Assembly (NCBI GenBank): GCA_944326945.1
Contig: CALVFY010000006.1
Location: 36,294 to 100,293 of the forward strand
DNA from: an uncultured Rikenellaceae bacterium
GTDB lineage: Bacteria > Bacteroidota > Bacteroidia > Bacteroidales > Rikenellaceae
Reading direction: 5' to 3'
Length of the DNA stretch: 64,000 nt
Below are positions 46,155 to 55,837 of the stretch, piece after piece. Numbering within the stretch: the stretch's first letter is position 1; each line of letters opens with the position of its first letter. The position numbers were made by a program, and so were the translations under genes. The notes below the pieces were generated by a model that saw nothing but the letters and a program-made list of their open reading frames with translations, was not told the origin of the DNA and ran no database searches.

Positions 46155-47693
46155 TCACAGCCCCCAGGTATCCCGGTCAAGACTCCGATAGCCGATCGCT
46201 TCGGCGATATGGGTGGCTTCGATATCGGGTTTTCCCTCCAAATCGGCAATCGTACGGGCCAATTTAATAATCCGATCATAGGCGCGTGCCGAAAGATGCA
46301 GGCGTTTCATCGCCTTTTCGAGCATGGCCGAACTCTCCCCAGTCAGAGGACAGAAGCGACGGATCATCCCCGAAGTCATCATCGCATTGGTATGAATCCC
46401 TTCATACTCCGCAAAACGACGCTGTTGTATCTGTCTGGCTCTCACGACACGTGTCCTAATCGTTTCGCTCGACTCCTCGGGCCGGCTATCGGACATCTCG
46501 CTGAAGGTCACCGGAGTCACTTCGACATGCATATCGATTCGGTCGAGCAGCGGCCCCGAGATCCGATTCATATAACGAAGCACCGCCCCCTGTGAGCAGA
46601 CACACTCCTTGGTAGGATGATTATAATACCCGCACGGACAGGGGTTCATTGCCGCCACAAGCATAAAATTGGCCGGATATTCCACATTGTATTTGGCTCT
46701 CGACACGGTAATCGTCTTCTCCTCCAGAGGCTGGCGAAGCACCTCCAGCACGGCCCTCCCGAATTCCGGCAGTTCATCCAGGAAAAGAATCCCGTTATGA
46801 GCCAACGAAATCTCTCCCGGCAAGGGATTGGCACCCCCGCCCACGAGCGACACACGCGAAGCCAGGTGATGCGGTGCCCGAAACGGCCTACGCGTCAACA
46901 GCCCCGTCTCTGCACCGAGTTTTCCGGCCACCGAATGGATCTTGGTTGTCTCCAGAGCCTCTTCGGGAGTCATCGGAGGCATAATGGTAGGCATCCTGCG
47001 GGCCAACATGGTCTTTCCCGAACCGGGCGAACCGATCATCAACACATTATGTCCGCCGGCCGCTGCAATTTCCAGCGCACGTTTGGCCTGTGCCTGACCT
47101 CGCACATCCGCAAAATCTTCGTCATAACGGGTAGCCGTCGCCGCAAACAGTTCCTCTCTGTCGAGTCGTATCGGTTCCACCGGATGCTGTCCGCTGAGAA
47201 AGCCTACTACCTCCCGTAACGATTGCACTCCAATCACCTCCAATCCCTCCACCACGGCAGCCTCCCGTGCATTGACAGTCGGAAGAATCAACCCCTCAAA
47301 ACCCTCTTCACGAGCTTTCAGAGCGATAGGCAAAGCCCCCCTAATGGGCATAATCGACCCATCCAACGAAAGCTCTCCCATGATGACATACCGATCCAGC
47401 TTGTCGGGCATGGCCTGCCCCGTGGCCGCCAAAATAGCCACTGCAATGGGCAGATCATAAGCCGATCCCTCCTTACGCAGGTCGGCCGGAGCCAGATTCA
47501 CCACCACTTTTCTGCCGGTCATACGAAATCCGCTATTCCCGAAGGCAGCCCGAATACGCTCCTGACTCTCCTTCACGGCATTGTCCGGCAAACCCACCAG
47601 AAACATTCCGATCCCCATGGAGATATCCACCTCCACGGCTACGGTCACGGCATCGATTCCGATCAAAGTACTGGCAAAACTCTTGACAAACAT
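46155..47693 (-). CDS. YifB/ComM-family Mg-chelatase-like AAA ATPase
   Basis: A 512-aa AAA+ protein. The N-terminal Lon-protease-like domain (about 20-170, with GLPDNAVKESQERIRAA) is followed by Walker A GSPGSGKTMLARRMP (about 218), Walker B GILFLDELPEF and a C-terminal helical domain. ComM relatives promote branch migration during integration of imported DNA, which fits the comEC neighbour 34 bp downstream. An invariant cysteine motif CPCGYYNHPTKECVCS is present. Confidence 0.92.
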   Translation of the reverse strand: MFVKSFASTLIGIDAVTVAVEVDISMGIGMFLVGLPDNAVKESQERIRAAFGNSGFRMTGRKVVVNLAPADLRKEGSAYDLPIAVAILAATGQAMPDKLDRYVIMGELSLDGSIMPIRGALPIALKAREEGFEGLILPTVNAREAAVVEGLEVIGVQSLREVVGFLSGQHPVEPIRLDREELFAATATRYDEDFADVRGQAQAKRALEIAAAGGHNVLMIGSPGSGKTMLARRMPTIMPPMTPEEALETTKIHSVAGKLGAETGLLTRRPFRAPHHLASRVSLVGGGANPLPGEISLAHNGILFLDELPEFGRAVLEVLRQPLEEKTITVSRAKYNVEYPANFMLVAAMNPCPCGYYNHPTKECVCSQGAVLRYMNRISGPLLDRIDMHVEVTPVTFSEMSDSRPEESSETIRTRVVRARQIQQRRFAEYEGIHTNAMMTSGMIRRFCPLTGESSAMLEKAMKRLHLSARAYDRIIKLARTIADLEGKPDIEATHIAEAIGYRSLDRDTWGL

Positions 47694-47716
47694 ATCCTCC
47701 GATACGATTGAATATT

Positions 47717-49300
47717 TTAAAAGGGAGCTTCTCCGTCACCACCGAACGTTCCTCCGAAATTATTTCCCGAAGGCAGATCGAAACCGGTGGCCGAAGCAGC
47801 GAAACCTCCTCCGCTGCCGGAAGGGATGTCGAAATCGGAGTTCATCCCGGCCGAGGGCACATCGCTCAAACTACTGTCCATTGTACTGTATGCCAACGAA
47901 TCATCTTCGTCATAATCCATAAAACGAGCCTGTTCCTTACGGAAACGGAGTTTCACCGTATCTACGGCGCCATTACGATGTTTGGCCACGATGATCTCGG
48001 CCATTCCTGCCGTCGGCAGCCCCTCTTCGTCCACCGTCATACCGTAATACTCCGGACGGTGAATAAAAGCCACGATATCGGCATCCTGCTCAATGGCTCC
48101 CGACTCGCGAAGATCGCTCAACTGAGGTCGTTTGCTGCCGCCACGCGACTCCACCGAACGGTTAAGCTGCGAAAGAGCGATGATCGGGATATTGAGTTCC
48201 TTGGCGATAGCCTTCAACGAACGAGATATGGAGGCCACCTCCTGTTCGCGATTGCCCCGGGTTTCGGGAGTACCCGTCATCAGCTGGAGGTAATCGATGA
48301 TGATCAACTGTATGTCGTACTGTGTTTTGAGTCGCCGGGCTTTCGAACGGAATTCGAATACCGACAGTGCCGGAGTATCGTCGATAAACAGCGGGGCATT
48401 GGCCAATGGTTTGATCGAAGTTTCGAGATGTTTCCACTGCTCGGGATTAAGATTTCCGTTGCGCACATCTCTCGAATCGAGTCCCGACTCAGCCACAACC
48501 AAACGTAGCATCAACTGTGTGGAACTCATCTCCAACGAGAAGAAAGCGACCCCTTTGTCATGATCGACGCAGACATTGCGGGCCAGCGACAACACAAAGG
48601 CCGTCTTACCCATCGAAGGACGTGCTGCAATGATAATCAGATCGGAAGGTTGCCAACCAAGGGTCAACCGATCCAGATGGGTAAACCCGGAAGGGACTCC
48701 ACTGAAACCGCCCTCACGTTTGGATGCCTCCTCGATCGCCTCCATCGTACGGGCCAGAATATCGCGTGATTTCTGCACGTCTTTTTTCACATGCCCTTCG
48801 GCCACCTTGAAGATCTCCCCCTCGGCGAAGTCGATCAGATCGGTCACATCGGTCGATTCATCGTACGAGCGACGCTGAATTTCGGTCGTGGCGCGAATCA
48901 ATTCTCTCTGCACATATTTTTGGGCGATGATCTTGGCATGAAACTCCACGTGAGCGGCCGACCCCACCTTCTGGGTGAGCTGTGCGAGGAATGCGGCCCC
49001 ACCCACGGCCGTCAACTGACGTTTGTGTTTCAGTTTTTCGGTCACGGTGTAGAGGTCGATGGGTTTTAGTTCCATCGACAGTTCGAGGATCGCCCTGTAG
49101 ATAATCTGGTGAGCCTCTTTATAGAAGGCTTCGGGCACCACGAACTCCTGTACGGCGATCACGGCATCCTTTTCCAGCATCAGTGCACCGAGCACGGCCT
49201 CTTCGAGTTCCACCGCCTGAGGGGGAACATGGGCACCGGATTCGGTCAAAGCAGCATAGCTCTCCTTGTTACGTTGGGAGGAGGTATAATTTTTTGCCAT
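47717..49300 (-). CDS. dnaB: Replicative DNA helicase
   Basis: A 527-aa DnaB. The N-terminal primase-interacting domain (PPQAVELEEAVLGALMLEKD) is followed by the RecA-like motor with Walker A RPSMGKTAFVLSLARN (about 230), Walker B IQLIIIDYLQLM and the DnaB motif SQLNRSVESR. A Gly/Ser/Phe-rich C-terminal tail of about 50 residues (GSGGGFAASATGFDLPSG) is unlike E. coli DnaB. A near-consensus -7 element TACCTTTA is at 49331-49324. Confidence 0.96.
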   Translation of the reverse strand: MAKNYTSSQRNKESYAALTESGAHVPPQAVELEEAVLGALMLEKDAVIAVQEFVVPEAFYKEAHQIIYRAILELSMELKPIDLYTVTEKLKHKRQLTAVGGAAFLAQLTQKVGSAAHVEFHAKIIAQKYVQRELIRATTEIQRRSYDESTDVTDLIDFAEGEIFKVAEGHVKKDVQKSRDILARTMEAIEEASKREGGFSGVPSGFTHLDRLTLGWQPSDLIIIAARPSMGKTAFVLSLARNVCVDHDKGVAFFSLEMSSTQLMLRLVVAESGLDSRDVRNGNLNPEQWKHLETSIKPLANAPLFIDDTPALSVFEFRSKARRLKTQYDIQLIIIDYLQLMTGTPETRGNREQEVASISRSLKAIAKELNIPIIALSQLNRSVESRGGSKRPQLSDLRESGAIEQDADIVAFIHRPEYYGMTVDEEGLPTAGMAEIIVAKHRNGAVDTVKLRFRKEQARFMDYDEDDSLAYSTMDSSLSDVPSAGMNSDFDIPSGSGGGFAASATGFDLPSGNNFGGTFGGDGEAPF

Positions 49301-49342
49301 TTACAATGTAAGGATTGGGAGTGTAAAGGTAGTGTTTTTCCG

Positions 49343-51091
49343 TTATTTTTCCCGGAGAAAAAAATAACTTTTTTGTTTTCGTTTATCATCCTGATTTCTG
49401 GCCACATAGAGTTTCCGCCCCGTATAGGGGTCCCGTCCCGTACGGAACATCACCGAGGAGAGGGTCATGGGTGTGGGAGTCAAATCCTGTACTTGTTCCA
49501 GATGCATGTGCAGCGAACGGGTCTTCTGCGACAGACGACGCATATCGGCCTCCGTACATCCCGGATGACTCGAAATGAAATAGGGAATCAATTGATAACG
49601 CAACCCTTCCCGACGACAGATCCGTCCAAAATCGGCGTGCAGTTTCTCGAAAAGCGCGAACGGAGGCTTTCTCATCAGTTTAAGAACCTCCTCTTCGGTA
49701 TGCTCAGGGGCCACTTTCAAACGTCCCGAGGTATGATTTACGATCACCTCTCTCAGATAGGCCCCTCCGTCCGAGGGATCGAACAGATCGTATCGGATAC
49801 CGCTCCCGACGAAAGCCTTCTTCACCCCTTTGACTGCCCCTATCCGGCGATAGAGTTCCAGTAGCCGGGCATGGCTGTTGTCCAGATTGGGACACACCCG
49901 GGGAAAGAGACACGAAGGACGCACGCACGCCGCACAGGCTTTCAGATTCCGTCCGCCCATTCCGTACATATTGGCCGAAGGCCCTCCCACGTCGGATAAA
50001 TACCCCTTGAAACCGGGCATCTTCACCACCTGTTCCACCTCCCGCAGAATGGACCGTTCCGAACGGCTGCTGACAAACTTGCCCTGATGGGCCGAAATGG
50101 TACAGAAACTGCATCCGCCAAAACATCCCCTGTGGATATTGACCGAGAATTTGATCATCTCGAAAGCCGGGATATCACCCTTGCCCCGATAACGGGGATG
50201 CGGCAACCGGGTATAAGGCAGATCGAAAGCCGCATCGATCTCCTGCTCCGTAAGCCGGGGATGGGGCGGATTGACCACCACGAACCGATCCCCCACGGGC
50301 TCCACCAGCACGGAATCCTGCTCCAGCCGGTTCGATTCGGTCTCCATCGTCACGAAATTTTCCGAAAAGGCCCGGTCATCCGCCACGCACTCCTCATAAG
50401 CATGCATCCGGACCGTATGCTGCGGGTCAAGTCGTTCCACATAGTCGCGATCGGCCAGGAAAGCCACCTGACGCAACTTACGCAACAATTTGGCATTATA
50501 TCCATTGGCCATGGCCCGGGCCACATCACAGATCACCTTGTCGCCCATTCCGTAGATGAGCAGATCGGCACCACTGTCGACCAATACCGAAGGTTTAACC
50601 GTATCACTCCAATAGTCGTAGTGGGCCAGCCGCCGCAGCGAGGCTTCGATCCCCCCGATCACCACCGGAACATGTGGGTAAAGCCGTTTCAAGATCTGCG
50701 TATAGACCGTCACGGCATAGTCGGGCCGGAATCCGGCCTTACCGCCGGGAGTATAGGCATCGTCGCTGCGCAGACGAAGATTGGCCGTGTAGTGATTCAC
50801 CATCGAATCCATGCTTCCGGCCGAAACCCCGAAAAAAAGCCGCGGGACACCCAATTTTTTGAAATCCCGCAGGTCGTCCTTCCAGTTGGGCTGAGGCACG
50901 ATGGCCACCCGATAACCGGCCGCCTGTAACAGACGCCCGATGACGGCCGCCCCGAAAGCAGGATGATCGACATAGGCATCGCCGCTGAAAAAGATCACGT
51001 CGATGTAATCCCATCCCAGCGCCTTCACCTCCTTGACCGAGGTCGGCAACCACGCCTCCGGACGAAGGGTATGTTCCCGCTGCGTTTCCAT
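49343..51091 (-). CDS. YgiQ-family radical SAM protein
   Basis: A 582-aa radical SAM protein of unknown substrate. The cluster motif is HRGCFGGCSFCTISAHQGK (CxxxCxxC, about residue 320), preceded by a B12-binding-like N-terminal domain (FGAAVIGRLLQAAGYRVAI). The late block RTGRDPYTGRKLYV is family-typical. Starts one base after the queA stop codon. Confidence 0.93.
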   Translation of the reverse strand: METQREHTLRPEAWLPTSVKEVKALGWDYIDVIFFSGDAYVDHPAFGAAVIGRLLQAAGYRVAIVPQPNWKDDLRDFKKLGVPRLFFGVSAGSMDSMVNHYTANLRLRSDDAYTPGGKAGFRPDYAVTVYTQILKRLYPHVPVVIGGIEASLRRLAHYDYWSDTVKPSVLVDSGADLLIYGMGDKVICDVARAMANGYNAKLLRKLRQVAFLADRDYVERLDPQHTVRMHAYEECVADDRAFSENFVTMETESNRLEQDSVLVEPVGDRFVVVNPPHPRLTEQEIDAAFDLPYTRLPHPRYRGKGDIPAFEMIKFSVNIHRGCFGGCSFCTISAHQGKFVSSRSERSILREVEQVVKMPGFKGYLSDVGGPSANMYGMGGRNLKACAACVRPSCLFPRVCPNLDNSHARLLELYRRIGAVKGVKKAFVGSGIRYDLFDPSDGGAYLREVIVNHTSGRLKVAPEHTEEEVLKLMRKPPFALFEKLHADFGRICRREGLRYQLIPYFISSHPGCTEADMRRLSQKTRSLHMHLEQVQDLTPTPMTLSSVMFRTGRDPYTGRKLYVARNQDDKRKQKSYFFLREK

Positions 51092-51092
51092 A

Positions 51093-52304
51093 CTATTCGT
51101 TTCCCAATAACAGAGAACTGTCCCCGTAACTCAAGAATCGGAATCCGTTCTGCAAAGCATAGTCGTACATCCGTCGCCAATCCTCTCCCACGAAGGCCGA
51201 AACGAGCAGCAGCAGCGTACTCTTCGGCTGGTGGAAATTGGTGACGATATGATCCACCACCCGGAACCGATAGCCGGGCATGATCATGATCTGCGTAGCC
51301 GTCTTGATCTTCCCTTCTCCCGTGCGACGCATATATCCGGCAAGGGCTTCGAGCAACCGACAGCCATCGTATTCATCCGGAATGTCGTACAGTTCCCACT
51401 GTCCGATCGCCCGCTCCGGACAGGGATCTCCCTCCCGCAGAACACGATAGCCCAATGCCCCGAGACTCTCGAGCGTCCGGACCGTAGTCGTTCCCACAGC
51501 CACCACCGAACCCCGTTTCGCAAGCAAATGCTCCACTGTCGGAAGCGTGATCTCGAAATGCTCGGTGTGCATGGTATGCTGCATGACATCGTCGCTCTTC
51601 ACGGGCAGGAAAGTCCCCGCCCCCACGTGCAGGGTCACCTCCTCGAAACCGAAACCCTTCGTTTTCAACGCCTCGATCAACTCCTCCGAAAAGTGAAGTC
51701 CGGCCGTCGGAGCCGCCACCGACCCCTCGAATTTGGAATAGACGGTCTGATAACGCGTATTGTCGATCTCCTGGCTATCGCGATTCAGGTAGGGAGGAAT
51801 CGGAATCCGTCCCAGATGTTCGAGCAACTGTCCGAAGGTCATCGGGGCAGTCCACTCGAAACGCACCACCTGTTCCCGACCGTCGTTCCGCACCCGCCAT
51901 GCCTGAAGCCGACAAGCATTGCCTTCGTATTCGAAAGGAATCTCGAGCGCACCCTCTTTCCATTTCTTCGAATTGCCCACAATACAGTGCCACGTACACT
52001 CTCCGCGCACGGCGAAAGCCCTCTCATAGTCGGCCGGATCACACGGTTCCAGACAAAAGACCTCTACACGGGCTCCGCTGGGTTTATGCATGATGATCCG
52101 TGCCCGCACCACCTTCGTATTATTGAAGACCAACAGAGCTCCCTCGGGCAACACGGAACCGATGTCGCAAAAGCGACGCTGAGAGATATCTCCCTGATCA
52201 TAGACAAGCAGCTTGGACATGTCCCGTCGTTCCAACGGGAATTTGGCGATCCGCTCCTCGGGCAGGTCATAGTCATAATCGGATATGTGTATATTCTGTT
52301 CCAT
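51093..52304 (-). CDS. queA: S-adenosylmethionine:tRNA ribosyltransferase-isomerase
   Basis: A 403-aa enzyme that transfers and isomerises the ribosyl group of SAM onto preQ1 in tRNA, forming epoxyqueuosine. Family segments: YDYDLPEERIAKFPLERRD, LLVFNNTKVVRARI, APTAGLHFSEELIEALKTKG, HVGAGTFLPVKSDD and TNFHQPKSTLLLLVSAFVG. It is roughly 45 residues longer than E. coli QueA (356), so it could be a Bacteroidetes paralogue rather than the main QueA. ATG 52302-52304 is the start; the open frame upstream is antisense to rnpB and not coding. A -7 element TACTTTTG is at 52329-52322. Confidence 0.88.
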   Translation of the reverse strand: MEQNIHISDYDYDLPEERIAKFPLERRDMSKLLVYDQGDISQRRFCDIGSVLPEGALLVFNNTKVVRARIIMHKPSGARVEVFCLEPCDPADYERAFAVRGECTWHCIVGNSKKWKEGALEIPFEYEGNACRLQAWRVRNDGREQVVRFEWTAPMTFGQLLEHLGRIPIPPYLNRDSQEIDNTRYQTVYSKFEGSVAAPTAGLHFSEELIEALKTKGFGFEEVTLHVGAGTFLPVKSDDVMQHTMHTEHFEITLPTVEHLLAKRGSVVAVGTTTVRTLESLGALGYRVLREGDPCPERAIGQWELYDIPDEYDGCRLLEALAGYMRRTGEGKIKTATQIMIMPGYRFRVVDHIVTNFHQPKSTLLLLVSAFVGEDWRRMYDYALQNGFRFLSYGDSSLLLGNE

Positions 52305-52321
52305 CGCAAAAGTTGACACCG

Positions 52322-52359
52322 CAAAAGTAATACTTATTCCCGATTTTTGACTACTTTTG
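52322..52359. promoter_or_regulatory. Divergent -7 elements for queA (minus) and rnpB (plus)
   Basis: The same octamer TACTTTTG (TAnnTTTG) appears on minus at 52329-52322 and on plus at 52352-52359. The plus copy lies 6 bases before the rnpB 5' end and the minus copy 17 bases before the queA ATG. -33 elements are not obvious. Confidence 0.65.
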
Positions 52360-52361
52360 CC

Positions 52362-52750
52362 CCCGAACACAGCAGGGAGGCTCTGCCGCTGCCCCGCAAG
52401 GGGGAGAGGAAAGTCCGGGCAACACAGAGCGCCGTCCTTCCTAACGGGAAGATCTTCGAGAGGGGATAGCCAGCGTAACAGAAAACAACCGCCACGAGGT
52501 TTCGGCCCCGGGGTAAGGGTGAAAAGGCGGGGTAAGAGCCCACCGCGGATGTGGCGACACATTCGGCCGTACGCCTGACGGGTTGCAAGACCATGTATAC
52601 CGACGCTACAGGGCTGCTCGTCCGATGTCGGGGGGTAGGTTGCTGACGAGCCGTGGAGGAGACTCCCGGCCTAGATAAATGGCAGAGACCCGAAAAGGAG
52701 CGATCCGTTTCGGACACAGAACCCGGCTTATACACCCTGCTGTGTTTATT
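52362..52750 (+). ncRNA. rnpB: RNase P RNA (M1), bacterial class A
   Basis: Catalytic RNA that trims tRNA 5' ends. The universal core is plain: GAGGAAAGTCCGGGC near the 5' end, GTAAGAGCCCACCGC in the middle and ACAGAACCCGGCTTAT near the 3' end. The P1 helix is a perfect 12-bp pairing of 52366-52377 with 52735-52746, fixing both ends to within a few bases. A U-rich tract (TTTATTTTTTCC) follows directly. It is transcribed divergently from queA and convergently with bioC. Confidence 0.97.
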
Positions 52751-52859
52751 TTTTCCGACCGCCCATATAAACCATCCATGATAAACCGGGCATCCTTCCC
52801 GTAATAGAAGACTTTCGTTCCCTCGGTTCAAGGCATACGCCGGCACTTCGCACCTGCGC

Positions 52860-53624
52860 TCAGCTCTTGCGGACAATCAACAGTACGGGATGATATGTCA
52901 AGGGGACTTCCCCGGCTCGACCGGCATCCGAAAAACGGTCATTGTATCGCTCGCTGAAATCCAACAACCGACCGTGAGTCCAACTCCATCGGCCTGTGGC
53001 ATTTACTCCCGTAGCACGAATATGACGGAGCACCTCTACGGGCGATGAGAACCACAGTGTCCGGCAATAATCCCGTTGCCACAGGAGCGTAAAGCCCGAC
53101 CGTTCGGCCAACTCGTAGAATGCTTCCGGCGAATAATAAGAGAGGCCCTCGCCGGTAAGGCTCTTTATCTCGACAAAATTTTCGGGACCGAAAGTCGAAA
53201 GCGCCAAAAATCCACCCGAGCGCAACGCAGCAAAACTCTTCTCAAAAAAACGGGGCAGATCGTCGAACCATTGCACTGTAGAGGCCGAAGCGAGCAGGTC
53301 CAGTCCGGAGGGAAATTCCACCGTCTCGGCATCGCCCCATAAATAATGGGCTTCGACGCAACCCGTATAACGCTCCACATACTCCTGAGAGGCAGGCACC
53401 AGATCGTTGAACGTCCATATCGCACGCGGGAAATATCCTACCAGCCGGCGGGTCAGGAATCCGGTTCCCACGCCCACTTCCATTGCACGGACAAGATCAC
53501 GACCCACCCGATGCACCAAGGCATCGGCCAATTCGTCGCAGATCTGCTGCTGGACGAGCGCCAGCGTATCGTATTGTTCGAATCCGGCGGCAAACCGTTG
53601 CCGGATCAGCTCTTTATCGGTCAT
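52860..53624 (-). CDS. bioC: Malonyl-ACP O-methyltransferase BioC
   Basis: A 254-aa SAM methyltransferase that caps malonyl-ACP so it can be elongated to pimeloyl-ACP methyl ester. SAM loop AMEVGVGTGFLTRRLV (about 48), FNDLVPASQEYVERYTG, and LDLLASASTVQWFDDLPRF are BioC-typical. Its start overlaps the bioG stop by 11 bp; it is the last gene of ybaN-bioF-bioG-bioC. Confidence 0.92.
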   Translation of the reverse strand: MTDKELIRQRFAAGFEQYDTLALVQQQICDELADALVHRVGRDLVRAMEVGVGTGFLTRRLVGYFPRAIWTFNDLVPASQEYVERYTGCVEAHYLWGDAETVEFPSGLDLLASASTVQWFDDLPRFFEKSFAALRSGGFLALSTFGPENFVEIKSLTGEGLSYYSPEAFYELAERSGFTLLWQRDYCRTLWFSSPVEVLRHIRATGVNATGRWSWTHGRLLDFSERYNDRFSDAGRAGEVPLTYHPVLLIVRKS

Positions 53625-54288
53625 TTATCTCCCGTTCGATCAATTCAGCATCCCCGAAAGGATAGTGGGGCAAAGGTAATATTTCCGCCCGTTCCCCCCA
53701 ATAGGCTACAAGATTTTCAACGGGGAAAATCACATCCTCCACCCCTACCACTGCACGATTCCACTTCAGAGAAGGAGTGTAGGGCTTCAAAGAGGCCTCG
53801 CTCAAATCGACCAGTTCACGCTCATTGGCCTCCGCATCACGAAACGGAAGCCACTCTTTCAACCGGGCATATTGCTCCGGGCCATAGATCCGTCGGTTGA
53901 ACTCGTCGATTCCATGTTTCCGGATACCGCGCAACGTGACATTCAACCGCTTTGGGTCGATTCCCCAACGGCCATCCACCGGTATCGGCGACCCGCACAG
54001 AGCCACAGCCCGTGTCCACTCCATTCCGGCAAAAAGTTGTTCGGCCACCCACACGCCAAACGACCACCCGAACAGATAACGTCTCGAATAAACGTCCAGC
54101 GACAGTCCCGGATCGGACACTCCTCCCCGGAAGTCATACAGACAGACCACGTCGCATCCCCCGGGCCGGACATGTTCCACACACCGGGGAGCACAGGCCC
54201 ATCCCAACACGATCACCGCAACAGCATCATGGGGTTGTCCGGAAATCATCTCCGCACCCTGTGTCTTCACTAACCAAGTCGTCTCCAT
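53614..54288 (-). CDS. bioG: Pimeloyl-ACP methyl ester carboxylesterase BioG
   Basis: A 224-aa alpha/beta hydrolase (DUF452) that removes the methyl group from pimeloyl-ACP methyl ester, the step done by BioH in E. coli. The nucleophile elbow is GWSFG with Ser76; the early block VLGWACAPRC and late HYPFGDAELIERE are typical of BioG. Overlaps bioF by 19 bp and bioC by 11 bp. Confidence 0.9.
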   Translation of the reverse strand: METTWLVKTQGAEMISGQPHDAVAVIVLGWACAPRCVEHVRPGGCDVVCLYDFRGGVSDPGLSLDVYSRRYLFGWSFGVWVAEQLFAGMEWTRAVALCGSPIPVDGRWGIDPKRLNVTLRGIRKHGIDEFNRRIYGPEQYARLKEWLPFRDAEANERELVDLSEASLKPYTPSLKWNRAVVGVEDVIFPVENLVAYWGERAEILPLPHYPFGDAELIEREINDR

Positions 54289-55439
54289 ACCCCAACAAAA
54301 CGTTCCACATCCTCCCTCGAAAGGGCCGCACTGAGCGAAATACGTACCCGGGCTTCCCCTTTGGGCACCGTCGGATGACGGATGGCCGTCGTCCAGAAAC
54401 CTTCATCCCGGAAACGGGCAGCCATCTCCAATGCCCGACTGTTTTCATATGCCATCACGGGTATGATCTGCGTGGCGGCCGGATCGTCCGAGAGCAACGA
54501 AACCAACTGCCTCAGATGCTCTCTCCGTTCCTCGAACCGGGGCAGCCGCCGCACCAGAAAATCGCTCCACAACAGCGTGATCGGAGGCAAAGCCGTAGAA
54601 AAGATCAACGTTCTCATCCGGTTGACCAACACCCGACGCGTCAACGGATCGGTTACCACGAAAGCCCCCGCCGAAGCCATTGCCTTACCCAGCGTGCCCA
54701 TGATCACATCCACATCCTGCGCCACTCCCTCCTGCGAAGCACATCCGGCCCCCGAAGGACCGAATACCCCGAAAGCATGTGCCTCGTCCAGATAGATCCG
54801 AAAACCGTACTTATGTTTCAACTCCACGAGTTCTTTCAGGGGTGCGCGATCGCCATCCATGCTGAACACCGATTCGGTGACCACCCACACCCGACGCCCC
54901 GCGCCATATTTTCGAAGCAACGACTCCAAGTGGCCCAAATCGTTATGTCGGAAACGCATCCACTCCACACCCGAAAGTCTCAGTCCGTCGATCATGCTGG
55001 CATGCGACAACTTGTCGGCCAAAATCAGATTCTCTTTTTCGACCAGGGCCGGAAGGACTCCGATATTGGCCAAATAGCCGCATCCTACCACAAGGGTCTG
55101 GCGTCCCGGCCACAGCGCTGCCAACGACGACTCCAACCGACCGTATTCGAGACTGTTTCCCGTCATCAGCCGCGAGGCGGGATTACTCATCAGAAACCGG
55201 CCCGGAAATTCCCCCTCCCCTTCGGCCAGTTCCATGAAAAATTCGCGCTGCAAGACCTCGTCCGACAGGCCCAGATAGTCGTTCGACGAAAGATTCAGAC
55301 ATCGTCTTCCCTCTTCGTCCACGATATATTTTCCTTCGCACCGCACCGGATGCAACTCTCGCAGATTATTTTCCTCTTCGAGTCGTCTCAACAACTTCTC
55401 CATCGGGTCTGTCGTCCCGTTTTTCTCTTCCATCATCAT
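54270..55439 (-). CDS. bioF: 8-amino-7-oxononanoate synthase
   Basis: A 389-aa PLP enzyme condensing pimeloyl-ACP (or -CoA) with alanine, first step of the biotin ring pathway. LNLSSNDYLGLS (about 49) is the family entry motif; DEAHAFGVFGPSGAG holds the PLP-facing Asp/His; and the Schiff-base lysine is in MGTLGKAMASAGAF. The N-terminus begins with three consecutive ATG codons; the first is used here. Overlaps the YbaN stop by 4 bp. bioA, bioD and bioB are not in the window. Confidence 0.93.
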   Translation of the reverse strand: MMMEEKNGTTDPMEKLLRRLEEENNLRELHPVRCEGKYIVDEEGRRCLNLSSNDYLGLSDEVLQREFFMELAEGEGEFPGRFLMSNPASRLMTGNSLEYGRLESSLAALWPGRQTLVVGCGYLANIGVLPALVEKENLILADKLSHASMIDGLRLSGVEWMRFRHNDLGHLESLLRKYGAGRRVWVVTESVFSMDGDRAPLKELVELKHKYGFRIYLDEAHAFGVFGPSGAGCASQEGVAQDVDVIMGTLGKAMASAGAFVVTDPLTRRVLVNRMRTLIFSTALPPITLLWSDFLVRRLPRFEERREHLRQLVSLLSDDPAATQIIPVMAYENSRALEMAARFRDEGFWTTAIRHPTVPKGEARVRISLSAALSREDVERFVGVWRRLG

Positions 55440-55837
55440 CTATTTTCTTCTCCGGAGGACTCTGCCTCCGGAACATTCCGTTTGGTTTTCTGTCTTACAA
55501 TGTGTAATGTCACTCCGACCGCCACCGCCAACAACACTCCTCGCAACCACCAAGGATCGACCAATGCAAAAGCCGTATAGAAGATCGTACCCCACAACAG
55601 CAGCAGAATATATCCCTTCACCCGCCGGGGAATGCCCCGACCACTACGATAATCATCCAGATAACGCCCGAACAGCGGATTGGTCAACAGCCATCGCTCC
55701 CAACGCTCGCTGCTACGCGAAAAACACCATAACGAAAGCAACAGAAAAGGCGTGGTAGGCAGCACAGGAAGTGCCATACCGATAATTCCAAGTCCCAGAA
55801 ACACCATCCCCACCACACGGAAAAACACCCTCAACAT
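55436..55837 (-). CDS. YbaN-family (DUF454) inner membrane protein
   Basis: A 133-aa membrane protein with the DUF454 core GMALPVLPTTPFLLLSLWCF, then WLLTNPLFGRYLDDYRSGRG, and three hydrophobic segments. The frame also opens at an ATG at 55876, but the ATG at 55835-55837 has a strong Shine-Dalgarno AGGAGGTGA four bases before it (55850-55842), unusual in Bacteroidetes, and matches the family start MLRVFFRVVGMVFLGLG. Overlaps bioF by 4 bp, but any link to biotin is unknown. Confidence 0.85.
   Translation of the reverse strand: MLRVFFRVVGMVFLGLGIIGMALPVLPTTPFLLLSLWCFSRSSERWERWLLTNPLFGRYLDDYRSGRGIPRRVKGYILLLLWGTIFYTAFALVDPWWLRGVLLAVAVGVTLHIVRQKTKRNVPEAESSGEENR

Noticed and set aside
52334..52876. 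180-codon ORF on minus across rnpB
   Set aside because: It is antisense to RNase P RNA. Translations such as RVYKPGSVSETDRSF are a familiar artefact of reading the complement of rnpB; the queA frame that extends into the same area is likewise not coding above 52304.
53952..55580. 542-codon plus-strand ORF across bioG, bioF and YbaN
   Set aside because: Antisense to three well-supported overlapping genes; composition is Arg/His/Pro-rich without domain features.
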